Source: Blattamonas nauphoetae (lineage: Eukaryota; Preaxostyla; Oxymonadida). Taken from it: DNA of 64,000 nt. The notes beneath the pieces are model-generated. The model did not search any database, was not told where the DNA came from, and saw only the letters and a program-made list of their open reading frames with translations. The stretch spans positions 1 to 64,000 of the forward strand of contig JARBJD010000243.1 in assembly GCA_033064195.1 (NCBI GenBank). The letters are read 5' to 3'. This document shows, piece by piece, positions 10,029-19,112 of the stretch. The position numbers and the translations under genes were made by a program. Positions within the stretch are counted from its first letter, which is position 1; each line of letters begins with the position of its first letter.

Positions 10029-10109
10029 TGAAAATGTTAGTTTCGACCTGTGCCTTATACTTCGAATGTTCAGATCTGCTATATATTCCTTTTATCGTCT
10101 ACCTATCTC

Positions 10110-10260
10110 CCCTCGTTAAAAAGCATGGATTTATCACGGGAACGACTTTTTTACCCTCGTTAAAAAGCATGACTTTTTCTCGTCAGCGATTTTTTCAAAA
10201 TAAGTTAGATTTTCCGTTTTAACATTTTACCCCCGTTAAAAAGCATGACTTTTTCACGGG
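10110..10260. repeat. Three copies of a hairpin-forming ~30-bp motif
   Basis: The motif CCCGTTAAAAAGCATGACTT followed by TTTCACGGG recurs at about 10110-10140, 10154-10186 and 10230-10260. The arms CCCGT.AAAAAG and CTTTTT.ACGGG are complementary, so each copy can fold into a hairpin with a CATGA loop; the third copy is the most perfect and the first the most diverged. No gene overlaps. Confidence 0.75.
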
Positions 10261-10368
10261 AGCATTTTTTGCTATATATTGAATTTATTGACAAAGTTTT
10301 CAAATTTTAAATCTGCTATAGTGTCTTTTTTTCGGGTATAAAGTTTCTGATTTTCCGGGATAATTTCA

Positions 10369-10455
10369 GGACCGGATAGTCTAGTGGTAATGGTGAGTGC
10401 ACGCACTACTACTACTAAGCTGAAGGTCCTAGGTTCAATTCCTGGCGGAAGCATT
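10369..10455 (+). ncRNA. tRNA-like head, possible SINE start
   Basis: An A-box-like TAGTCTAGTGGTAA (10377) and a perfect B box GGTTCAATTCC (10432) occur in order. The B box sits in a good T arm (CTAGG/CCTGG around TTCAATT). No acceptor stem pairs across the ends, and a stretch of unique-looking sequence continues to about 10660. This fits the tRNA-derived head of a SINE better than a tRNA gene; an atypical tRNA with a long variable arm is the alternative. Confidence 0.42.
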
Positions 10456-10864
10456 TAATTTCACATATCACTGCCCTTTGGCATGGTCTAGGCCCTTGGC
10501 AAGACCAACGTACGTCTCCGGAACTCAAATCGAGAAAAATGAGTTCCGATGCCGGTCTAAAAGGGACCGATGAGAAGGGTCGCAACCTTCGGAACCTTGA
10601 AAAAATACACCAGCTTCCGCCAAAACCAAGGTTTTTGCATTTTTGGAAATTTTCGAAATTTTGCTTCAACTTGAAAGTATGAAGTAACTGAACTCTGGAA
10701 GAGAATATTTCTCTAAGTTTGACAACTTTCTGAAATGAAAATGACTTTTACTTCAAGTATTTTCTGAATTGTCAATCGGCATGGAGAAAAAGCTATAGAA
10801 GTGGTGTCTTTGCCAACGTGGTTCCACATTCGCCTATATCACTACTTGTCAACTCTTACCAAAG
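10456..10864. other. Non-coding interval
   Basis: I see no gene here. The first 200 bp may be the body of the SINE-like unit at 10369; it contains small complementary pieces (GGAACTC / GAGTTCC near 10520-10545). The rest is unremarkable AT-rich sequence. Confidence 0.4.
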
Positions 10865-11245
10865 TTGATTGGTCCATCCATCTCCCCTGTCGGTCAGACG
10901 ATCCGAGAGAATGGGGATGGATTCGAAATGACACTGTCTTTTAAGGGAGTGTTCATAGTGACAAGCAGGAAATATGATGTGACACTCGAAGTTGCGGATG
11001 GAACAGGATTCGCGGCAGAGAAAGTCTCTTTCAGTAAAACAGATGGCACAACAACGTTCGCACTCAGATATCCAAACACTTCTTGTCTCTCGTCTTCAAC
11101 CACATTTTCGATCGTTGATGTTAAGAAAATTGCTTCTGAAGCAACTTGCATTGAGTTGGAATTTGAAAGAGAAGCTAACCCAGACCAGCAGTTCGATCAT
11201 GTCCCCACATCATTTTTTGTCATTATTTCGTTCGGAAATCTCTGA
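10865..11245 (+). pseudogene. Fragment of a beta-sandwich surface-protein gene
   Basis: A 126-codon frame encodes alternating Thr/Ser-rich beta-strand-like segments (DGFEMTLSFKGVFIVTS, YDVTLEVADG). These resemble the repeated ectodomain modules that I associate with oxymonad surface proteins. Its end (LEFEREANPDQQFDHVP) corresponds to a diverged FLSREDVKLDQVP-like stretch in the gene carried by the 25-28 kb element. It is probably the C-terminal part of the gene transported by this element family, cut at its 5' side. There is no signal peptide or membrane anchor. Confidence 0.5.
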
Positions 11246-11398
11246 ATATAAGAGTTAATCGGATTGATTGAAATGATAACGAATTTCTTTTCACATTTCC
11301 ACAGAGATAACGTGGATATTCTCGTCATTGACTAGTTATTCAGTGTGTTTTGGATTCCTCTTCGGAGAAATGGTAACTCTGGAATATGGGTTTGGTTA

Positions 11399-11940
11399 CA
11401 GTAACTCCTACATCCGACTAATGTCTAATGACATGACATGACAATCTTTCTACCAGTTTTTCTCGACAACCCAACAAAATGGAGACTTGCGGTTTTCAGC
11501 ATTGTCAATGTTGTGAGGGATACTATCTGTTTCTGAGATTTGCTAGAATGTGTGACGTCTACCTATTTCGGAAATCACACACCAAAACATACCGTGGTCA
11601 AAAAATGGAGTTTTTCTTTCCAACGAACAGGCGATTCCACATTGGTCTACCTCCAATCGAGATGAACTCGATCGAGTAGATGTCAACTTAATTCACGTGG
11701 GTGAATGTTTGATGCAGAATGAAAAAGCGGCGAAATTCTCCTCAAAACTGTGATTTTTGACCGAACTGCCAATATTGAAAGTCATTGAAAAGGCTTGATA
11801 TTTCCAGAAGGAATTGGGTGCTTCGCACCTTCCGCATTGCTGAAAACCAGATGTCTGAACTTTGCTGGGTTGTCGAGAAATACTGTTCGAAAGTTTGATT
11901 TGACGCGATATTAGACATTAGCCGGAACCAGGAGTTACTG
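11399..11940. mobile_element. 542-bp MITE with ~100-bp TIRs and TA duplication
   Basis: The ends are inverted repeats of about 100 bp: CAGTAACTCC at 11399 and GGAGTTACTG ending at 11940. Inner matches include CTCGACAACCCA and GGTTTTCAGCA. It is flanked by TA at 11397-11398 and 11941-11942. Comparison with the two complete hAT copies shows a single TA at the equivalent position, so the insertion is directly visible. TA duplication and CAGT termini point to the Tc1/mariner superfamily. The short frame at 11479-11679 inside it is not a gene. Confidence 0.85.
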
Positions 11941-12012
11941 TATTTCTCCGGTCAGTGACCGTCAGTACTTTTCGGCGAAAACTGACCGGTCAGTGCCGGT
12001 CAGCCATGCCTA

Positions 12013-12307
12013 GAATAAACGTAGAGAAACAGTGAATATATGCGAAATGAAATGTAATCAGTGACCATAGTGTCGATTTAAGGTGAAGACAGCCAAGGAT
12101 GTTGTTGTGGTCTTGATCAAGGATCACGACCATCAATGAGTTTTACGAAAAATGAAGTTGAAATTTAAGGATGAAATGCAAAAAGAATGAGAATATGAAT
12201 GTAAATATAGCTGATAATAGAGTAATTCACAGGAGAACGAAAAATGACGTAATCGAGGATGTATGGATCTGGTTGTTGTCTCTTGCACATTTCATTGAGT
12301 GGAGTGA
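12013..12307. other. Intergenic interval upstream of the SPRY-like gene
   Basis: AT-rich sequence between the truncated hAT end and the next gene. No open frame, repeat or structure that I can support. Confidence 0.5.
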
Positions 12308-13633
12308 GTGGAGAACACTCTTGTAAGTCATCCCCTACAGAGTACCAAAATCCCCTACGGGCTCCCTTTCATCCCCTACAGGGTTCCACTTCACCCCCTA
12401 CAGGGTCCCAATCCCCTACAGTCTCCCGATCCCCTACAGGGTACATACATGCCAGTGGATGTTCTTCCGACACTTCATGTTTTGGACCGACTGTGCTCTG
12501 GATTGAACGAAGTGATCGAAACTCACTGCGTGAAATCAAAAACCACCACAAATGAAGAACGGAAAGACGATTCGTTCTCGCTAACTCGTCGCTGTGGATT
12601 CGCACTTGCTCGAATTGAAGAGGCAGTTTTAGCGCTTGGCGAAAGCCTCAACAAAGATGGACGAGACAAAAAGGACGAAAAGACACAGCAATTGCAGAAA
12701 GAAGTTGGAGGAATCATGTTTCGACATTTCTTCTCATCAATTTCCAATCCATCGAAGAAAGAGATTGGACTGATTGGGATTGACTTGGCAGCTGTTCGAA
12801 GGGAGATGGAAGCAGAACGAGAACTTCAACGACGTGAAAGAGAGAAGGAGAAAAGAGAGATGGAGATGCGAGAGAAGGAAAGAGAGATGGCAGCAAGGAA
12901 TGCGGAAGATGAGAGGCAGAGAGAATTTGAGAGAAAGATGAGAGAGATGGAAGAGATGAAGAGGATGAACGAACGCCTCATCGAGAAAGGACGCCAACAG
13001 GAAGAGAAAGAGAAGAGAGAAGAGGAAAGGCAGAAAGAAGAAGAAAAGAAGAGACAGGAAGAAGAGCGACGAAGGAATGTGAAGGAAGGAGCAGCAGCAA
13101 TCGAACTGTTCCAACAAGACAAGTTCACTCTCGCTGGAAATGTGTTCACCAAAGCCGGGTTTGAGTCTCATCATCATCTTCTTTCGCATTCATTCGGAGC
13201 TGTTGTCGTCCGAATCATTTTCATCATTCGAGCCATCAACGAAGAGTTTGATTTCGGATTGATCTCGACAGATCTGACAGAAAAGGCAAAGACTGGACAG
13301 AAATGGTTTATGTGGATGAAAGGAGCAGCTGGATGGTGTTCAATCGGCCAATGTGTCTATCAGAACGGCAAGGAATCACACAGAGGATCAGCATGTAAAG
13401 AAGGAGCAGTTGGACAGCGAGTGGTGATGGAGGCAGATGGACGAAAAGGAAGGCGAACATTGAAGCTGTCGCAAGATGGAGAGACACAGCCTGTCTTCTT
13501 CTCCAACATTCCTGTTCCCTTCCGATTCATCTTCTATCCATACATTGCTGGGAATTCAGTTGAGATTGTGTCAACCAATGTGCTTCGAGAGCCATCGATG
13601 GTTGGAGGGAGTGTTGAAGTGAAGATGGACTAA
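12308..13633 (+). CDS. Coiled-coil protein with C-terminal SPRY-like domain, 441 aa
   Basis: Residues 1-46 come from the minisatellite; the ATG at 12449 (MPVDVLPTL) is an equally good start and would give a more normal N-terminus. A helical region (about 60-150) is followed by a long highly charged coiled coil (about 165-265; Glu, Arg and Lys-rich) and a beta-rich C-terminal domain (about 275-441) with GAVVVRIIF, GLISTDL, GGAGW-like GAAGWC, GSACKEG and EADGRKGRRTLKLSQDG. This is the pattern of a family I remember as abundant in oxymonads, whose C-terminal part resembles a SPRY/B30.2 sandwich. Role unknown; it could act as a protein-interaction adaptor. The frame is intact and I see no intron. 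Confidence 0.75.
   Translation: MENTLVSHPLQSTKIPYGLPFIPYRVPLHPLQGPNPLQSPDPLQGTYMPVDVLPTLHVLDRLCSGLNEVIETHCVKSKTTTNEERKDDSFSLTRRCGFALARIEEAVLALGESLNKDGRDKKDEKTQQLQKEVGGIMFRHFFSSISNPSKKEIGLIGIDLAAVRREMEAERELQRREREKEKREMEMREKEREMAARNAEDERQREFERKMREMEEMKRMNERLIEKGRQQEEKEKREEERQKEEEKKRQEEERRRNVKEGAAAIELFQQDKFTLAGNVFTKAGFESHHHLLSHSFGAVVVRIIFIIRAINEEFDFGLISTDLTEKAKTGQKWFMWMKGAAGWCSIGQCVYQNGKESHRGSACKEGAVGQRVVMEADGRKGRRTLKLSQDGETQPVFFSNIPVPFRFIFYPYIAGNSVEIVSTNVLREPSMVGGSVEVKMD
12330..12446 (+). repeat. Minisatellite of CCCCTACAG(GGT) units
   Basis: About seven irregular units of 14-20 bp, each with CCCCTACAG or CCCCTACGG. If the upstream ATG at 12308 is used, they are translated as Pro/Leu/Gln-rich repeats (HPLQ, NPLQSPDPLQG). 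Confidence 0.8.
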
Positions 13634-13866
13634 TCCGAGCTCTTCTCTCTTCACTCTCATTTTCACTTCATTCTTCTTTATTCTCTTCCACATTTTCCAA
13701 ATCACGCACATAATCGGAGTCAGAAGCTGTATCACAATTCATCTCCTCCTCTCTTCCCCTCACTCGCTCTTCCTCCCTCTCTTCCCCCTCTCATTCAACT
13801 TATTCTGTTTTGACAAACACAGACCGTCGGACGGTGTTGGACGAGGTGGTGGTGAACTAAGAATGG
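13634..13866. other. 3' flank of the SPRY-like gene
   Basis: Pyrimidine-rich sequence (13634-13800) downstream of the stop codon. It holds no gene and ends at the target duplication of the next hAT element. Confidence 0.6.
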
Positions 13867-14064
13867 TTGATCCTAGGCTTGTCTGACCGGCACTGACCGG
13901 TCAGTTTTCACCGAAAAGTACTGACGGTCACTGACCGGAGAAATTACCGAACCCATAGTCGAGAGATACTATTTCTCCGAAGTGGTTTCCAAAACAACGG
14001 AAATTCGAATCATTAACCAAAGAATCCTTGAATTTCCTTAGGATATGCCACAATTGATTTATTA

Positions 14065-17000
14065 TCATTGCACTTCAGCTCTCTCACTCTTATTTTCGGA
14101 GAGTAATTCCTCAAATGTTCGGAAAAAACAGTTACGGGCACTTGATCGAGCTAAACCACAATCTTCCCCAACGACACTGAAATGGCTGGTTTGGTCTGCG
14201 AAGAGGCGAAGAGGATGGTTAGCGAGGAGAGAGTCAGCACAGAGTTGGCTGAGGATGTTGTGAACTGACCCGTCTTCGAGAGTGTGATTGTGTTTCCAGT
14301 GATCGTCGCTTTGTGTCCACCACACGAAAACGGCGTCGATTGTGCAAGTCCAGTTTGGAGTTCGATTGTGATTGGCTTCAGCTTTCCTTCTGTTTTTGAT
14401 CCATTCGCTGCTAGTCGGGTCTGAACAAGATCGATTGACGAGCAAGGATTCACAGAGAAGCCACATAGCTCCCCATCGGACACACTCGAACTTGCGAATC
14501 CTGTCGATCTCACATCAGCCAGGAACAGCACAAGAGGAATATCGTCTGACGAGTTCACTGTGTTCCATCCTCGATGCATGTCCACCGGCGCTGCTGGTTT
14601 TGGTGATGGCTGAGGCCAGTGACTGTGCTTCCACAAACACTGCCGATCCACTCATAATCGCTGAGCATGATTCGAATGACGTCCCTGCTTCAACAGCGAA
14701 TGAACCTGTCGATGAGAGCACAATCGACAAAGCTCCTCCCTTCCCAGACGACGAATACAATTTGAATGTCGTGTCTGCAACCGTCAGTTTCGATCTTGCT
14801 CCCAGTTGAGCCAGAATCACTCCTCCATCTCCAACCGACGACACTGACTCGAACGAGCTACTTGCGATGGAAAGAATCTGGTTGTTGTTTCCATTTGTGC
14901 TCAGGAACGCCCCTCCTCCACTTTCTGTCTGCGAGATCGTTTTGAATTCACAGCCAGTAGACACAGACATTGTCGATGCTCCTTCCATTTTGATCAGCGA
15001 CGCCGTGTGAGCGGCTGAGGGAGGGGTCGTGATCGTCACTGTGCTGGAGAGGGTCAGTGTGCTTCCTTTCACAACGAGCAGAGACTGTGAGAGCGATGAG
15101 GGAAGTGTGATGTCAATCGATGACAAAGTGAGTGAGCCAACTTCCACAATTATCTGTCCATCAGATTCAAAAAGCAGTGATGCCTCAGAAGACGAAGAGA
15201 TCAACGCACCTGTCTCGGGGCATTCGAGAAGAGTTGAGAGAGTGATGTTTGAGCCCAGGCTGATTTCGGTCTTCGTCAGTCATTCCGGCTTCCGGTATTT
15301 GGTACTAAAAAAAAACAAGAAAGGGGCGATCAATGAGAACGAGCTTTCAATTCCATTTCTATTTATCATTCTTTAATGAAACAGCAGGAAAGACCAGTAA
15401 TTATTGAACAAGTGATGCTAGAATGAAAATAAAGCAATCGTCAATGGGGTCAGATTGAGATCAATCCATAATTTCAACTTGAGTCCAGTTGAGCAGACTC
15501 CACACTGTCTTCAGCAGGAAGAAATAGAAATTGAGGAACGAACAACCATCTCATGTGATCATATCAATGTCACCCACTGCTCTAATTTTTTATTTTTCTT
15601 AAATTCGCGGACAACTTGAGATCAACCCTTTCCTTGAAAAAAACGAGAACCAAATACCGGAAGCCGGAATGACTGGTGTGAGCAGCGAGAAGGCGAAATC
15701 GAGTGACGAGCAAGGAAGACGCTCCTGACCACACTTTCCATGATCCCAGAACCCTTCCGACATAAACACAGCTCCATTCGTGTGTGGATACAAATGATAC
15801 CCAAGCGGTCCGATGTTCGTCGTGTTTGTCGAATCTGACCAAAAAAACTTGCTCCAACTGAGCTTTAGTCATCGTGGTGTTCGTCCCAATCAGACTCGTC
15901 CAATCATCAGAAATGACAGCTCCCACATCTTGTCCCTCCAGAAACACTTCATGACTTCCAGTCATCCCAGCTGTGAAGATCGACACACTCTTCATCACAA
16001 CATCCCCAGACGCTTCGTTCTTCATCGACACAAATGAAACCCTCTTCAGCGACAGTGTCGACGCTCCACTCATCTTGACGAAGCTGCTGGTTCCAGAGAA
16101 TGAAAGAGGGATGAATTCGACGCTTTCGGGACGAAGAGATCCACCTTTCACATCGAAGAACGACTTCTGGCGAGATACTCCAATCTGTGAAGCTGTTTCT
16201 GTGAATCCAAGAGAGGCGAGCGAGAGAGAGCCATCAGAGAGATGAGCAAAGCTCTGAGCGGTCGATTGCATGACCATCAGCGAACGTGCTGAACCCAACC
16301 CAGTGACAGTGATGGTCTTCTTGCTGGTGATGGAGAGAGTGGATTCACTTGTCGTTCCTTCTGCAACGTAGAGTTTGTATTCAAAAGTTGGCATGAGTCG
16401 ATCGACAATCCCTGAGAGCGATTGACACCCGACACTTGTTGACCAGCAGAACTGCTCGTCTGTTCCATCTTCTGGGTCGATTGTGATGGACGCTGCGTGA
16501 GGGAGAAAGACAGTTGATATGTCTCCATTGACTGAAGAACGCGGTGAGGAACAGACGCTGAACGACGACGCGATGGGAGTGGCGAGGGAGACACTCGACG
16601 ATGAATCGATGAAGAGTGACGAGGCCGACTGCCCAGCACAGTTTTCGAAGAGAAGACCAGAGAGGGCCAGAGTGTCGCAGGAGGTGATTGAGAGTGCGGC
16701 TTCATGTGATGTCGACAGGAGACGAGAGAGGGTGGCGACAGACATCGAGACAGATTGAACAACTGCTTGTTTCATCTGTCGTGACTCTTCTTCTGCTGCA
16801 GGTTTTTCCTCTATTGCTTCTTTCACGTCTACGACTGAGAAAATGGGATATTTTTTGACGCAGTTCAGTTTGACATCAGTTAAACTGGAATTCCTAAAAA
16901 GAAATATAGAACCGAGTTTTTTCACTTTCTTAATGAGTCGGGGGAGGAGATTGTACATTTTGTATCTTGTATTCTCGAATCGTGTGCGACTGACAGTGGA

Positions 17001-17174
17001 TCGATGATATCTTCGTTTCTGAGCAACAATAAGAAAGAAAAGTGATGTGATGAAGAAAGAATGATGCATGATACCAAAGTCTTCACAGATAATAGTGACA
17101 AATAAGCAGATTCGCTCGTTCGAAACAAACAAAGTTGAGTCGATGTGATTTGCCTTCGATCTGAACCTTCCCAA
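14065..17174 (-). pseudogene. Passenger gene in hAT copy 1: Ser/Thr-rich beta-helix surface protein, broken
   Basis: The minus-strand sequence starts with a hydrophobic signal-like segment (MHHSFFITSLFFLIVAQK, about 17069). It then encodes repeating short beta-strand turns such as SITSCDTLALSGLLFENC, SVEFIPLSFSGTSSFVKMSG and GGALSIVLSSTGSFAVEAG. This pattern of Ser/Thr/Val-rich rungs with FENC/FESC turns fits a right-handed beta-helix (pectin-lyase-like) ectodomain, like polymorphic outer or surface proteins. The coding frame changes several times and is interrupted by the MITE at 15277-15675, so it is not expressed as one protein. No membrane anchor was found. Confidence 0.7.
15277..15675. 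mobile_element. 399-bp MITE with CAGTCATTCC termini nested in hAT copy 1
   Basis: The termini are inverted repeats of about 28 bp: CAGTCATTCCGGCTTCCGG on the left and CCGGAAGCCGGAATGACTG on the right. It sits in the surface-protein passenger gene; hAT copy 2 lacks it near 27440, where the flanks are directly joined apart from a few bases. The apparent duplication is 2 bp (GT). The termini resemble those of the 3.8-kb element at 40919-44710, so both probably belong to one TIR family. Confidence 0.85.
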
Positions 17175-17728
17175 CAGCTGGAATAGCTGCAGTTGGTGAT
17201 TATCAAGTCCGTATCTTCCGTCTCTGATAGTTGGGCTTGCATAAACGCTATCAGACGAGACAGCTTTGAGGAAGACGAGGGAGAGGTTGGATCTGCGTGT
17301 ATTCTAAAGAACAATGAGAAGGCGGCAGAGAAAGAGAGAAATAAGCGTCTCAAATGCATGAAGAAGGTAGAGAAGAATATAGTGAGACTATTGAGCTCCA
17401 AATATTCATCAAGATGGTGAACAAGATGTTCATTGCACAAACAATAGAAATGAGGCTACCAAACGGTTTCAGGAAGATTCTCTGGACATGTAGTTTTGCC
17501 AAGTTTCGACTTTTAGGGAAATAGCTCACAATTAAAAGTTAGATAGAGATCTGACCCTTTGAAGTTTTTTGAACTGACACTGACCGACACTTTTGGCCGG
17601 TCAGACAAGCCTAGTTGATCCACTACATCGTCTCGCATCGTATCGGTTGAACACCAACCTTGAAGGCATATCGCCAATCAGAGACTGATGATCTCATCTA
17701 GAAAAAGGAGATGGCCTAGATCATATCA

Positions 17729-18703
17729 ATGTCTCATAAGACTTGTTTACCAACACTCTTCCCATTTGAAGTCGCTCTTCGTCCTGTTCCGTTCAAACAA
17801 CCTTTGATGTCCTTGCTCTCGTCCTGCTCGGAAGCCCTTAGAACAGAAATTGACTTTCACACAGCCTCAATCAGTCTTTATGAGCTCTACCCAGCACTCG
17901 TCAATGTGATGTATCATAATCCCGCATTCCGTGCGGTTTGTCTGCCAAAATGCATTGAGATCCTGGATAGCTTGAGAGTAAAACTTGATGAAAAAAGAAT
18001 TCGCACTTCCACTGTCTTGACCCAACTGTATCCGTCACCATACGGAAATCTGGATCCGCTCCTGGACTCGTTGACTCTTCTCATGCAACTCAGCACACCA
18101 TCGCAGATGCAGACCGTTCTTCGGTTCTTCATCAGCCTTGGTGGGGTTGAATTGAAAACCCCTTATCAATTGACATCCCACAAGTGGTTTATCCCATTCT
18201 TCCTGAGAATCATCGACTTTGGTCTCCACCATGCGTGTGAAAACGACAAGGCCAGGATTGTGGATGACATCAAGTTTTGTCTGTCTCTGGACTACGACAC
18301 GCCAACGAAGGAACCAATCAAAGGCATTCTCGCACATTCAATCGTGTCGTACAGCGAAGACCATCGGGATCTCTTCCTCTCGCTCCGACGAACGATTTCC
18401 CATCCTGACCTGTCCTCATTGAAACGGAGCATGTTCCGACTGACCGAACAATTTCAAAATGCATGCGAGGTGCTCCGCATCTCATCGACACTCTTTTCGG
18501 TTGAGGCTGACTCTCTCTTCCTGACACTCGGCATGCTCGATTCTAATGATGATTTCAGACAGGAAATTCACAGTTATTTGTTTCGGAAAAGCCGGCAGAA
18601 CAAAATAACCAAACGTGCTCTGCGATCGTCAGGATGGGAGGATGCGTTGGAACTGGAATTCTTGTCCAAACCATACGCTTTCTCTCTCCAGCGCCTCGAG
18701 TAA
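17729..18703 (+). CDS. Helical-repeat hypothetical protein, 324 aa
   Basis: An intact frame of mostly helical sequence with paired Leu-rich helices (YPALVNVMYHNPAFRAVCLPKC, LDPLLDSLTLLMQL), suggestive of HEAT or ARM repeats. It begins MSHKTCLPTLFPFEVALRP; a broken paralogue with nearly the same start lies on the minus strand at 63076-63175, which supports this ATG and shows a multicopy family. I do not recognise a function. The gene starts about 115 bp beyond the end of hAT copy 1 and keeps its frame to the stop at 18703. Confidence 0.72.
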   Translation: MSHKTCLPTLFPFEVALRPVPFKQPLMSLLSSCSEALRTEIDFHTASISLYELYPALVNVMYHNPAFRAVCLPKCIEILDSLRVKLDEKRIRTSTVLTQLYPSPYGNLDPLLDSLTLLMQLSTPSQMQTVLRFFISLGGVELKTPYQLTSHKWFIPFFLRIIDFGLHHACENDKARIVDDIKFCLSLDYDTPTKEPIKGILAHSIVSYSEDHRDLFLSLRRTISHPDLSSLKRSMFRLTEQFQNACEVLRISSTLFSVEADSLFLTLGMLDSNDDFRQEIHSYLFRKSRQNKITKRALRSSGWEDALELEFLSKPYAFSLQRLE

Positions 18704-19112
18704 CGCAGAAAGTTCTATTCAAACGTCTGTTCGCTTGGGATTAATTTCTAAGCATTGGGGAGATATTGTAAGTCGACACTGATCTCTCAAATGTCGATTG
18801 GTTTTTAAGCCTGTTTGTTCTGTTCTATTTCACAACTCGCTCTTGATACATTCTTCCAACTGAAAATTGTGAGATTCGAGATTGAGAATGGATAACTCGA
18901 ATCAAATAAAGGAAGCACTGTGATTGCTTCACTTTGCAGGAAAAATAGAACGGATCCCTCAAACGCGGTTCCATGGCAGAATCCGACAGAATAGATCACT
19001 CCTGGTGTCCATGTTCCGGATATCCTTCACTCAGTGAAGTGTCTCCAATGATCTCAACCCCCTTCGACTGTTTTCCGGATTGACAAATAAGAAATAGTTA
19101 TGGGCCATCATT
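18704..19112. other. Intergenic interval
   Basis: No gene I can defend. A 64-codon minus-strand frame at 18805-18999 has alternating hydrophobic residues (VGFCHGTAFEGSVLFFL) and could be a remnant of a beta-rich domain, but it has no start context or homologue in the window. Confidence 0.4.

Larger units (their letters stand above)
10865..12012 (+). mobile_element. Partial hAT-type element carrying surface-protein sequence (copy 0)
   Basis: The right end (11943-12012) matches the gene-distal ends of the complete hAT elements at 13875-17613 and 25055-28268: GGTCAGTGACCGTCAG and ACTGACCGGTCAGTGCCGG, closing on CATGCCTA. The sequence just inside (about 11240-11397) is also homologous but more diverged. 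A 542-bp MITE splits the end. No matching left terminus was found, so this is a truncated, older copy; the left limit given is only the start of the recognisable gene sequence. Confidence 0.65.
13875..17613. mobile_element. Complete hAT-type non-autonomous element carrying a surface-protein gene (copy 1, 3739 bp)
   Basis: It begins TAGGCTTGTCTGACCGGC and ends GGCCGGTCAGACAAGCCTA. The 8-bp duplication GTTGATCC flanks it exactly (13867-13874 and 17614-17621). Subterminal GGTCAGTG-type motifs repeat at both ends. TIRs starting TAGG and 8-bp duplications are typical of the hAT superfamily. No transposase is visible. Nearly the whole interior is a decayed gene for a beta-helix surface protein on the minus strand. 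A 399-bp MITE is nested inside. Copy 2 at 25055-28268 is its close relative in the opposite orientation. Confidence 0.92.

Noticed and set aside
11479-11679. 66-codon gene inside the TA-flanked MITE
   Set aside because: Lies in the MITE, starts in its TIR and shows no conserved motif.
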